Shown here: positions 1 through 9,731 of the stretch, in pieces | How positions within the stretch are numbered: position 1 is the stretch's first letter | Layout of the letters: the number at the start of each line of letters is the position of its first letter | NCBI GenBank assembly: GCA_037783545.1 | Contig: JBBELK010000314.1 | Coordinates: 620,001 to 684,000 of the forward strand | Direction of reading: 5' to 3' | DNA from: Henricia sp. BOLD:AAB3569 | Lineage: Eukaryota > Echinodermata > Asteroidea > Spinulosida > Echinasteridae | DNA: 64,000 nucleotides | Made by a program: the position numbers and the translations under genes | Notes under the pieces: generated by a model | The model's input: only the letters and a program-made list of their open reading frames with translations | Told to the model about the DNA's origin: nothing | The model's database searches: none

Positions 1-873
1 ACTTTGACCTTCTATTTACAAATAACTTCATTGGTTTTGTGGAATCCGATCAATTTTAGCATTTTTTCGGTTCTTAGAATGTTGCACAGTTGGCCCAAGC
101 AAGGCGAACGAACGGGAACAGCGAGTAGATACATGTACATCGCTTAATGCACTTGCATGTCATGACATGCATTTACGTGTTGTTTGCATGTACATGTACT
201 ACATGTACTTTCTACTAGTATTATACTCTATAGTACATGTGTAGGCCTACTATACAGATTAATAAGGATTGGACTACTTACCAAAAATCAAGTTTGGGAG
301 ACGCTGCACATCCTTGAAGACTACTGCGACTTGCCCAGCTGAACAGTATTCCTTACTTCGTTCCTCCAACTCCAAGAGAAGACGAAATTCAAATTCCAAG
401 TTATTTGACGAGCCAAGTTTCCACGTGGTTGTGTTTCCATCTTTGCACTCCCGCCAAAATGTGTTTCAATTTTTGCACTCCCGCCAAAATGTTTAGCGCC
501 CTCTAGTGTTGAGATTATAGCAACTAGTCGGGTACTTGTCTTTGTGGGATTCAATGAGCGTTAGAAAAGTGTATGCGACGTCTGGGTGTGTCCGATAGTG
601 CAAATGCACGCTTATAATATGCGCCGGATCACAACAAACAAATTGCGTTCGTAACTTGTCGAGAGAAATTGCTCAAAATATTTCAAATTTCACACTCACG
701 GGGTTATGTTTCAAACGTGTGTTTTTACAAGTCTGGTTTTAATCAGAGATTTTTTGGGTATTTTTATTTGACGACAAACGGACGACTTTTAAAAATCTCC
801 AACCTGAACTGTTGATTTCGTTTTTCGAGCAAAGTCATGTAAGTTGAAAACCTCAACTTGTCGTGAAAAAAAA
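1..873. other. ILKAP upstream region and 5' UTR
   Basis: This region holds no recognisable coding exon. It has a run of ACATGTA/TACATGTA words at about 130-240 and a GCGCCCTCTAG stretch near 496-506. The ILKAP promoter and 5' UTR must lie here, because the first coding ATG is at 874, but I cannot place the transcription start. Short open frames at 269-554 show no family resemblance. Confidence 0.5.
446..490. promoter_or_regulatory. Two tandem E2F-like sites (CCCGCCAAA)
   Basis: The nonamer CCCGCCAAA (reverse TTTGGCGGG) occurs at 450-458 and again at 480-488, exactly 30 bases apart, inside a short direct duplication. TTTGGCGGG matches the classic E2F/DP consensus. The sites lie about 390-420 bases upstream of the ILKAP start codon. 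The motif match is seen directly; use as a promoter element is inference, and a 30-bp duplication could also be incidental. Confidence 0.3.
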
Positions 874-3800
874 ATGGATGCGGATGCAGCAAAGACGGAA
901 AAGAGGAAATTGGAGGAGACGACAAACTCAGAACCAGAGGTAAAGAGACGAGTTCCTGACGGAGAAGGTATGTCAGTGCGAATTGTGTTTTGACAAAATA
1001 GCAGCTAGCTGTACGTGCAATAAAACTAAAAGAATATTTTCAATGACTGACTTGTAAGTTGTTTTTTTGTGTTGTCGCCTTGTCCGTCCTTTCATGCTTG
1101 TCGTTGATTGCTGGGTAAGCATGGTAAGAACTGCGAAGTTGACAATTTTTAACAAGTACATTTTAAACAAGTACTAAAGTAGGCCTATTTGAACATGACT
1201 TTACAATTGACGGGTTGTGGCACTTGTGCTCTTGAGCAAGGCACTTAATCACTTGTTCTGTCCTTCCGAAGGGATGTAAAGCCGTTGGTCCAGTGTTAGG
1301 TTTCGGTAACGCACTTTAAAGATCCCAGAGCATTCTTTCGTGAAGAGCAAGGGGAGGGATTCCCCGGTGTTTCTGGCCGTAATACTAATTCAACTTAGAA
1401 GTTGATAGTTATTCAAATATCTATGTTAATTGATCCCATTCCTGTAATTGGCGGTCCTTCTGCTGTTGGATGTGGTGAATAAATAAATAAAAGTAAAAAA
1501 TAGAAAATTGTATAATGAAAAAAAATTTTTACTAAACGTAAATGTCGCCAGCTCCGTGACCTCGCCACCCTATTGATGAACAATGGCTGATATGATGAAT
1601 AGGGTGACGATATCATGGATGTACCTGAAGACTATACCGACATTTACGTTACACCTTTGAAGTGAATTGTTTTTTCTTAATGTATAGAGCTATACCGGTT
1701 GCAGAGCTTCTCGGCCGAGCGGAAAGGAGAACGAGAGGACATGCAAGACGCGTGTACGCTGCTAGATGATTGCACGGAAAACATTGAGACGTTGCCATCA
1801 TCAGTGTAATTATTTTTATTTTTATTTCTTTTTTATTAAATTTTGTTGGCGAGTTTAACATTAATAGCGTCTGATGTACTGATGACCAGACCAAATTTTT
1901 GTTACTATGTGGTGCAGCAGGTTACTATGTGGTACATAATCAATACCGTGTTTATGGTAGGAAAAAATGCTGGCAATAAACTGTAGTCAGTGAGCTTTCC
2001 TTTCATAAAGTGGATTGTTGTCATTTTGCCTCAAAATTAGAATCACACCAAAAAATTTCCTCCTAGTTGTGTCCTACAGTGGTTTGAGATGTCCATGATT
2101 GGAAAATGATTCAAAAAAAAGACTTACAGAACCGTTTTTGAAGCCAAAATTTCCTCTTGCGTGGAATCCGGACGAGGATTTCCTTCGTAACTGTAAATTC
2201 TGGACACTAGAGGGCGCTGTTACGAATTAGTGGCTTTGGCTGTGGCTATGCTGTTGCCATGGGCAGACAATGAAGGTCCTTAGAAACGGCATAGTAACAG
2301 CATGGCCATAGCCAAAGCCACTAATTCAGAATTTACAGTTACGAAGGAAATCCTCGTCCGGATTCCACGCAAGAGGAAATTTTGGCTTCAAAAACAGTTC
2401 TGTAAGTCTTTTTTTTGTTAATCATTTTCCAATCATGGACATCTCAAACCACTGTAGGACACAACTAGGAGGAAATTTTTGGGTGTGATTCTAATTTCGA
2501 GGCAAAATGACAACAATCCACTTTATGAAAGGGGTTCCTTCTGTCCCTATGGGAAATCCCGTAGGGACAGAATAATTCTGTCTATAAACTGTATTGAATA
2601 ACAGCCATTTTGTAGAGAAACCTTTGACATTTAAATTGGCCAACTAAGTAAGCACAAAATGAGCAACCATGCATTTCCTCAAGGAACAAAGAAACTGCCC
2701 TACAAGATGGCAGCTAATCGATACAGTCTATCGGCTTGCACTTCATACCAACAACATCATAGTACACACTGCACTACCATTTGAAGTTGTTTTTGTTTAT
2801 ACCTTTGCCAGATCGCGAGTCGCGTACTTTGCGGTTTTTGATGGGCACAGCGGGGCACACGCATCCAAGCACGCAGCAAAGACGCTCCATCAAAATCTCT
2901 TCACGCATTTCCCCAAGACTAACGTAGGCCACAACGACAAGGAGATCAAGCGGTGTTTGATTGACACGTTCAAGCAGACAGACGAAGAATTTCTCAAAGA
3001 AGCATCGGCACAGTAAGAGCAAGTCCCATTTCGAGTCAAAAGTCTTTAAGAGCAAGTCCCAATTCAAGTCCCAAGTCTTTAAGAGCAAGTCCCAATTTAA
3101 GTCCCAAGTCTTTAAGAGCAAGTCCCAAGTCTTCAAGAGCAAGTCTCAATTTAAGTCCCAAGTCTTTAAGAGCAAGTCCCAATTCAAGTCCCAAGTCTTT
3201 AAGAGCAAGTCCCAATTCAAGTCCCAAGTCTTTGAGAGCAAGTCTCAATTCAAGTCCCAAGTCTTCAAGAGCAAGTCTCAATTCAAGTCCCAAGTCTTCA
3301 AGAGCAAGTCTCAATTCAAGTCCCAAGTCTTCAAGAGCAAGTCTCAATTCAAGTCCCAAGTCTTCAAGAGCAAGTCTCAATTCAAGTCCCAAGTCTTCAA
3401 GAGCAAGTCCCAATTCAAGTCCCAAGTCTTTGAGAGCAAGTCTCAATTCAAGTCCCAAGTCTTCAAGAGCAAGTCTCAATTCAAGTCCCAAGTCTTCAAG
3501 AGCAAGTCTCAATTCAAGTCCCAAGTCTTCAAGAGCAAGTCTCAATTCAAGTCCCAAATCAAGTCCCAAGTCTTTAAGAGCGAGTCTCAATTCAAGTCCC
3601 AAGTCTTTGAGAGCAAGTCTCAATTCAAGTCCCAAGTCTTCAAGAGCAAGTCCCAATTCAAGTCCCAAGTCTTTGAGAGCAAGTCTCAATTCAAGTCCCA
3701 AGTCTTCAAGAGCAAGTCTCAATTCAAGTCCCAAATCAAGTCCCAAGTCTTTAAGAGCAAGTCTCAATTCAAGTCTCAGGTTCTTAATATCAAGTCCCAA

Positions 3801-6800
3801 ATCCAAGTCGCAGGTCTTTCAAGTCTTCAAATTCAGAACATCAAATTCAATTTAATTGTGGCTTATTAACACATATTTTTTTATAAAATAATTTCCCCAG
3901 AAAACCAGCTTGGAAGGACGGTTCTACGGCTGTCTGCGTTTTGGTCGTCAACAACATCTTATACATAGCCAATCTTGGTGATAGTAAGGTCCTCTACCCA
4001 CTTCATTTTGTTTAAAGGTATAACCCCAACACTTGACAGAAAGAATATGGGGTACAAGGTATTTTTCAATCCTCCATTTTGAAAAACAATCTCCAAATTC
4101 ATTGCTTTTTTGAATACAGATAATTGTCAATATATTTTTTTATAAATGGCTCTGGTTTTGTTGGAAGTTCTCGTATTCTGTATTCTATGTCAAGGGAGTT
4201 ATACCTTCAAGCATTTATTCTTGAATTTTAAAAAATTTAGCAGATCAAGTTTTACGAACAATTTTATCAAAAATATGTCAAAGACCCTGTTCTCACTAGA
4301 GAATTCGCTTCGTTCGACGAAGATTAGTTAATCATCGTTAGTTAATGAAGCGTGCGTTTACATATCACTGAATGAAGATCGAATGAAGAGCGGTACTGTA
4401 CACATTATAAGCGACCGCTAACGGAGATCAAATGAAGCTGTGGGAGGTCGTACATGTGCATCGAGCGTCTAGACGCACTGTGGTTTTCCAGTGGCGCGTC
4501 AAAAACAACGCTTGCTGGGCGCTTGACACACAACGCGCTTGTGCAACCAGGCCTGCCAAATTGCTTCGTCGAACGAAGGGAGCGTTCTCATTACAACTTT
4601 GCTTCATCAAATGAAGCGATTTATTAATCGAGTGAAGCTATTTGCTTTATCGAATAAAGCGATTCTAATCATCGTCGAATGAATCAGGAAAACTCTTCGT
4701 CGAATCATCGTCGAACGAAGCGATTTCTCTAGTGAGCACGGGGTCAAAGATAATACACGATCGGAAAACTGTTACAGACGGCGTTATCCCCATGTTTGAT
4801 TGAGGATGTGTATGATAAAAACCAACCTGTGTATAAGTCAGCTCAGTACCTCATCCATGTTGCGGAAAACAATAAAAACTGTGTTTATACTCTTAAGAAA
4901 TTAATCAAAGCAATGTTCCATTTAGGCTGGTTCAAGACTGTTTCACGGAAAATGGAGTCATAAAATCACAGTAGGCAGGGGGCTATTTTTTTCACACGAC
5001 GGCGCCCTTGTGCACAGGCATTTACATGAATTCATTTTTAATTGTTATTTTCTAATCTTAGGCAGAGTCATTGCATTGGACAGTTGGAACCACTTCTATC
5101 TTCCATTCAAGTATTTTTGTTTTTTAGTCAATTGATTAATTAAAACTGACATTTAAAGTTCTGCTTTATTGTTCTCTGGCAAATACATCTTGTCGTGGTC
5201 TTTATACTGCAGGCCATGCTTTGTCGAAACAACGAACAGAGTGAAAAGTTGTCACTTATTCCGCTAAGCAAAGAACACAACCCCACTATGTACGAAGAGC
5301 GTATGAGAATACAAAAGGCTGGCGGCACAGTTAGGTAAGCGCCGTCCAAAGTTGTCAATATTTTCATGGTTGTACAAAGCGGGGAAAGGGGGTCGAGTGC
5401 CACGTAGGACTTTACATGCACTGTAAAATGTTGACATTTCATGGTAGTGACAACAAATGTTGATAAGTAGTATTTCGGGGGAGGGTCTTAAAAATACTAC
5501 GCTCTGTAGAACTGTGAAAATTTCTTTTAAAGTTAAATTGCTATTTTTCTAGAATAGAAAAAGTTATCAGCTTTCATTTGGTACCAAGAACGTAAAAATC
5601 CATCAAGGATTAATGCCAGTCGATTAAAAACAAGAAATAATAAGGGCAGGCCCTGTCTTTTATTCGATAGGGTTATGACGTAAATGTACATGTGTGCGTA
5701 CATTGTACACATACTATGTACATATGAGCGTACGTGCACATGTACAACATGTGAAGCCCGTTTCAAGAAAAAAGCTTGTATCTCCAATTCCCGACGTCGG
5801 AAATTTAAGTTTTTTTATATTTTTCGTTACAGAGACACGTAAGCTTTCTAAATTCGTTCGCTTGTGTAAATTAATTTTGTAATCCTTTAACCCAAACACG
5901 GGCAATGCAACTTTAAGATTAGTTAAGCTGAATTATAAAGCAGTAAATATAGCAATTAAAAAGTGCTTAGAACGTGGACTTCAATTTGGTCAATTTATGA
6001 TTAAAAATTGTCTTAAAGTTGTGATATCTTTCTTTGGCTTAGAGATGGACGTGTGCAAGGCATCTTAGAGGTCTCACGATCAATCGGTGATGGCCGCTTT
6101 AAACACTGCGGGGTGTCGTGCGTACCCGACGTTAAGAAATGTCAACTTACCGCTAACGATCGCTATTTGCTGCTGTCCTGCGATGGTCTGTGGAAGGGAT
6201 TTAGTTCAGAAACGGCGTTGGAGTTCATACAAAATATCCTGGAGGTATGCAGATAAATTGGTGTTCATTAAGCCCTGCAAGTCCTCACAAGTCCATGGAT
6301 TTCAGTTCGGGAAAACCTGAGGGAGTATACCACTGTGCCTCATAGCTCAGCTGGTAGAGTGTCTGAGGTCTTGGGGAAACCAGAGGGAGTATACCACTGT
6401 GCCTCATAGCTAAGCTGGTAGAGCATCTGCCCGGTGTGCCAGAGGTCTTGGGGGAAAACTTGAGGCGGTATACCACTGTGCCTCATAGCTCAGCTGGTAG
6501 AGCATCTGCCCCGTGTTTCAGAGGTCTTGAGGAAAACCTGAGGCGGTATACCACTGTGCCTTATAGCTCAGCTGGTAGAGCATCTGCCTGGTGTGTCAGA
6601 GGTCTTGGGCAAAACCAGAAGGAGTTTACCACTGTGCCTCATAGCTCAGCTGGTAGAGCATCTGCCCGGTGTGTCAGAGGTCTTGGGGGAAACCTGAGGC
6701 GGTATACCACTGTGCCTTATAGCTCAGCTGGTAGAGCTTCTGCCCGGTGTGTCAGAGGCCTTGGGGGAAACCTGAGGGAGTATACCACTGTGCCTTATAG

Positions 6801-7531
6801 CTCAGCTGGTAGAGCTTCTGACCGGTGTGTCAGAGGCCTTGGGGGAAACCTGAGGGAGTATACCACTATGCCTCATAGCTCAGCTGGTAGAGCATCTGCC
6901 TGGTGTGCCAGAGGTCTTAGGGAAAACTTGAGGGAGTATACCACTGTGCCTCATAGCTAAGCTGGAAGAGCATCTGCCCGGTGTGCCAGAGGTCTTGGGG
7001 GGAAACCTGAGGCAGTATACCACTGTGCCTCATAGCTACATGTAAGCTGGTAGAGCATCTGCCCCGTGTTTCAGAGGTCTTGAGGAAAACCTGAGGCGGT
7101 ATACCACTGTGCCTTATAGCTCAGCTGGTAGAGCATCTGCCTGGTGTGACAGAGGTCTTGGGCAAAACCAGAAGGAGTTTACCACTGTGCCTCATAGCTC
7201 AGCTGGTAGAGCATCTGCCTAGTGCGCCAGAGGTCTTAGGGGAAACCTGAGGGAGTATACCACTGTGCCTCGTAGCTCAGCTGGTGGAGCATCTGCCCGG
7301 TGTGTCAGAGGCCTTGGGGGAAACCCAAGGGAGTTTACCACTGTGTGTCATTGCAGTAATTTTTTGGGGGTTTTTTACTTGTAACAGGACAAGAACATAA
7401 AACCGACTTCTGGGAAATCAGTGGAGGAAACTCGATATGATATGGCCTGCAACAAGCTGGCCTCGGAGGCGATCAGAAGAGGCAGTTCGGACAATGTCAC
7501 CGTCGTTTTAGTGAACATTTCCAAGTCGTAG
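874..7531 (+). CDS. ILKAP: Integrin-linked kinase-associated Ser/Thr phosphatase 2C (seven exons)
   Basis: PP2C-family metal-dependent protein phosphatase that in vertebrates binds and restrains integrin-linked kinase. Exons: 874-967, 1688-1805, 2812-3012, 3901-3988, 5213-5334, 6043-6244, 7388-7531. The joined frame is 969 nt, 322 aa, against about 392 aa for human; the N-terminus is shorter. Motifs in order: AERKGEREDMQDA (exon 2), FAVFDGHSG with Asp81 (exon 3), KPAWKDGSTA and YIANLGDSK (exon 4), LSKEHNPTMYEERMRIQKAGG (exon 5), EVSRSIGDG and SCDGLW with Asp255 (exon 6), SSDNVTV with Asp310 (exon 7). The metal-binding aspartates are all present, so an active enzyme is expected. The exon 2 donor is T|GTAATT and the exon 4 donor is the weak AAG|GTCCTC; both are required by frame. 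The ATG at 874 is the only in-frame start in exon 1. It is convergent with the receptor gene at 8446. Confidence 0.93.
1209..1494 (+). mobile_element. 5'-truncated tRNA-derived SINE copy in ILKAP intron 1
   Basis: It matches the body of the complete SINE at 8012-8370 from GACGGGTTGTGGCACTTG to the GAATAAATAAATAAAAG tail, but lacks the tRNA-like head. It lies between ILKAP exons 1 and 2. 5' truncation is usual for copies made by target-primed reverse transcription. Confidence 0.7.
1999..2532. mobile_element. Fold-back element with ~200-bp arms (ILKAP intron 2)
   Basis: The left arm from CCTTTCATAAAGTGGATTG at 1999 onward is repeated in reverse complement up to about 2532. The arms stay nearly identical for about 200 bases, including TCCTCGTCCGGATTCCACGC in the right arm. 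The centre, near 2226-2326, is also inverted (GTGGCTTTGGC against GCCAAAGCCAC). The left arm has about 28 extra bases near 2199-2226. There is no coding capacity; it looks like a non-autonomous hairpin (MITE-type) element. A small separate palindrome, TCTGTCCCTATGGG..., follows at about 2540-2575. Confidence 0.75.
3013..3785. repeat. 33-bp minisatellite starting at the ILKAP exon 3 splice donor
   Basis: About 23 copies of a 33-base unit containing AAGAGCAAGTCTCAATTC and AAGTCCCAAGTCTT. Because 33 is divisible by three, the array is open in several frames on both strands and yields repetitive 'proteins' (KSQVFKSKSQF on +), which I take as artefacts. It occupies most of intron 3, and the intron's GT at 3013-3014 is part of the first unit. 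The array decays after about 3785, before the exon 4 acceptor at 3900. Confidence 0.92.
4283..4745. mobile_element. Terminal-inverted-repeat element in ILKAP intron 4
   Basis: The ends GACCCTGTTCTCACTAGAGA (4283 on) and TCTCTAGTGAGCACGGGGTC (to 4745) are inverted copies. The inversion continues inward through the GAAGCG/CGCTTCGTTCGACGA words repeated throughout the element. It has no transposase frame, so it is probably a non-autonomous DNA transposon. A target-site duplication is not clear (AAA is shared on both sides). Confidence 0.65.
5342..5525. repeat. Dispersed repeat, 'CCAAAGTTGTCAA' family
   Basis: The stretch from CCGTCCAAAGTTGTCAA to CTGTAGAACTGTGAAAAT is found again at 53200-53380, and partly in reverse at 34550-34670. 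Each copy has TTTACATGCACTGTAAAATG or the ATTTCGGGGGAGGG block. It sits just after ILKAP exon 5. Confidence 0.6.
6290..7345 (+). repeat. Tandem array of tRNA-half units (13 copies) filling ILKAP intron 6
   Basis: About 13 copies of a ~78-base unit. Each carries TAGCTCAGCTGGTAGAGC, a good match to the D-arm and A box of a tRNA, followed by an anticodon-arm-like stretch and GAGGTCTTGGGG where a tRNA would continue to the T arm. The B box (GGTTCGAATCC) is missing. The array begins about 45 bases after the exon 6 donor and ends about 40 bases before the exon 7 acceptor. Long open frames through it (GRASARCVRGLG repeats) arise because 78 is divisible by three. Confidence 0.9.
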
Positions 7532-7950
7532 CACAAGGGGGGGAAAAAAGTATCTGACATTATAGGGGCCATCCAAAGTTGTCAACATGACAAGCAAAAC
7601 AAGCAAGATGTATTGTCAAATTTTCATTTTTTAAAATGCCTTGCAATTTAACTTTGAATTTTTTAGGATAATATCCAGACTTGGCTGGCAGCAAACATGT
7701 CCCATTTTGCTTACATAAAATGTAATTTATTTTAATTTAAAAAGAAATTTTGGCTGGAAAAGCATTCTTGTTTTTTGCTAAATTTGATTGAGTATTCAAC
7801 ACATTTGATCTATTTTTGGATGAAATTTTGACAACAGGCTACTTAACAAAGAACACATTTAGCATGGATGCATTTTAGTTGTTTAGGCTCAATTGATAAA
7901 TTAGCTGAAATTGTCCCCCAAAATATACAATAAATAAAGAAAAGATGAAG
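7532..7950 (+). terminator. ILKAP 3' UTR with poly(A) signal
   Basis: After the TAG at 7529-7531 comes AT-rich sequence. AATAAATAAA at 7929-7938 gives overlapping AATAAA hexamers and is the best cleavage signal before the SINE at 8012. The exact cleavage site cannot be read. Confidence 0.55.
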
Positions 7951-8011
7951 CACATTGGTTGTTGTTTCAAGCATATTTTCTTTGCAGGTGAAAACCTTTG
8001 TTGTCATTCCA

Positions 8012-8370
8012 GGGGTGTTATGGCCGAGCGGTCTAGCGCGTCGAACTCAAGTTCCTGTGCCAGTATTAGAATGTGGGTTCGATTCCGGGCCGCGACGGGT
8101 TGTGGCACTTGTGCTCTTGAGCAAGGCACTTAATCACACTTGTTCCGTCCTTCGGAAGGGATGTAAAGCCGTTGGTCCAGTGTGTTAGGTTTCGGTAACG
8201 CACTTTAAAGATCCCAGAGCATTCTTTCGTGGAGAGCTTCCCTGGTGTCTCTGGCCATTTTTAATTCAACTTAGAAGTTGATAGTTATTCGAATATCTAT
8301 GTTAATTGATCCCATTCCTGTAATTGGCGGTCCTTCCGCTGTTGGATGTGGTGAATAAATAAATAAAAGT
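8012..8370 (+). mobile_element. Complete tRNA-derived SINE between ILKAP and the receptor gene
   Basis: The head reads GTTATGGCCGAGCGGTCTAG (A-box region of a Leu/Ser-type tRNA) and GGGTTCGATTCCGGGC (B box) at about 8086-8097. A unique body follows, with GCACTTGTGCTCTTGAGCAAGG and the tail GAATAAATAAATAAAAG. Related copies lie at 1209-1494 and, reversed, at 38866-39091. It fills most of the 915 bases between the two convergent genes. Confidence 0.8.
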
Positions 8371-8445
8371 CCACCAATCTAAAAATGCAGTTTGAGAAGT
8401 TGTTTCTTGTTTCAAGGGAGTAGCAGACCATTTTAAATCGTTTTG

Positions 8446-9731
8446 TTACAAGGTGTTGGTTCGACCCTCGTGTGAATACGGGCTATGATTACTGATATTT
8501 GAAGATGTATTTGGAAAAACAGAGCCTGTGAGTCGGAGTTTTCCAGGTCCCGAATTGATCGTTATTCGTACGTTCCTTTCCGGCCGCATCACAATCAAGT
8601 AGATTCGTGGTACGAAAAGACAGACGAGGCATACTGTTGCGCAGAGGCTGATCGCGATGTATAAAGAAACGATCCGGAGTTGGATGTTCGAGACTGTTAA
8701 AACGTAAACAGGAACCATCGCGAGCCATACGATGCATGACGAGTACATTGTAAAACCGATATATTTAGCTTCGTTGAAATGTCCCGGAATTTTGCGCGTC
8801 AGGAAAGCAAATCCAGTGCAGATAATAAGTAAGACGAGCGGAAAGGCGAGTCCCAGAAGCGACGTGGAGGTTAAAAATGCGTTGCAAACGATTTGTACCT
8901 CGCCGCGAGTTGGGTAATCTCTGACGGCGTTTGGCGGTACGGCGGCTAGCCACGTTATTGAGAGGAAGCCTTGTACGGTCACCATAATCAACGTTATCAC
9001 AATCTGCGACAATGGACTGATGAAATTCGGCCGCTTAGTCGTTGATTTCCCATAGGTGAAAATCCTGTAGACTCGGTTTGTTTTGACTAACAGAGAAGCG
9101 TAGCACAACGTGAACGCAATCCCCATGAGAAAATGCTGAAGCCCGCATGTGACAATAGAGGGCGACAGCAAGAACAAATACGTCAATGCGTAGCACATGA
9201 AAACGCCACCAAGAAGAAGTCCGCTCAATTCGCGGCCGGAAGCTTTAACAACAGGAGTGTCCCGATTCCGCACATATACAACAGCCGTAAAGAAAGTCGC
9301 AAGTTCACCAACTGTCGCAAAGACAAGCGCCGAAATAGCGATTGTCGTGTTCGGATGCATGTAGCGAACTTTAATATCCGTACACACGGTCAGGTTCGGA
9401 GATGGTTTCGTACCGTTCGGACATTCCGTGCATGTAAACTTGTCTCGCAAGTATTCGTACTGCTGGCAAGGCAGACAGCTCCAGCAACACTCCCCGTCGC
9501 GTTTGAATTTCATCTCGTTGTGTTGACATTCGCGCCAACATGACGATTTCGGAAACTCCTCATTTTGTAGGCTGTATCGCATCGCGCTCAGATTTAGATG
9601 CAAGCCATCTTTGTAGTGTCCCACGTTAACAAACCTGTATTTGTTGGGCGATACTTGCTGAAAGTTTAAGATCTTGTAATGAACAGGTCCGTCTCCCTTC
9701 GCAGTAAACCGAAACGTTCTGTGTGATACAC
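8446..9731 (-). CDS. Receptor exon 6: cysteine-rich linker, 7TM domain, short tail
   Basis: Residues 476-903, all of the transmembrane domain in one exon. The linker has CWRECQHNEMKF, CCWSCLPCQQYEY and CTECPNG. TM1 begins at TTIAISALVFATVGEL and TM7 ends at VPRIYLIVM. The tail ends EGRTNTL at a stop beginning at 8448. No PDZ ligand or Homer motif (PPxxF) is visible in the tail. Confidence 0.9.

Noticed and set aside
2820..2850. DGHSG instead of DGHGG in ILKAP as a catalytic defect
   Set aside because: The metal-binding Asp and Gly and the His are intact, and other active PP2C enzymes have Ala at this position (DGHAG in human PPM1A).
2961..3869. Long open frames (302, 256 and 207 codons) over the ILKAP intron 3 repeat
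   Set aside because: They are produced by a 33-base unit, open in several frames on both strands, with no start context or family match. The region is an intron by frame logic.
6290..7345. Cluster of functional tRNA genes
   Set aside because: Only the D-arm/anticodon-arm half is present. There is no B box, no acceptor-stem pairing and no T arm in any unit.
9133..9543. 136-codon + strand frame opposite the receptor 7TM exon
   Set aside because: It is an antisense shadow of a strongly supported exon, with no family resemblance.
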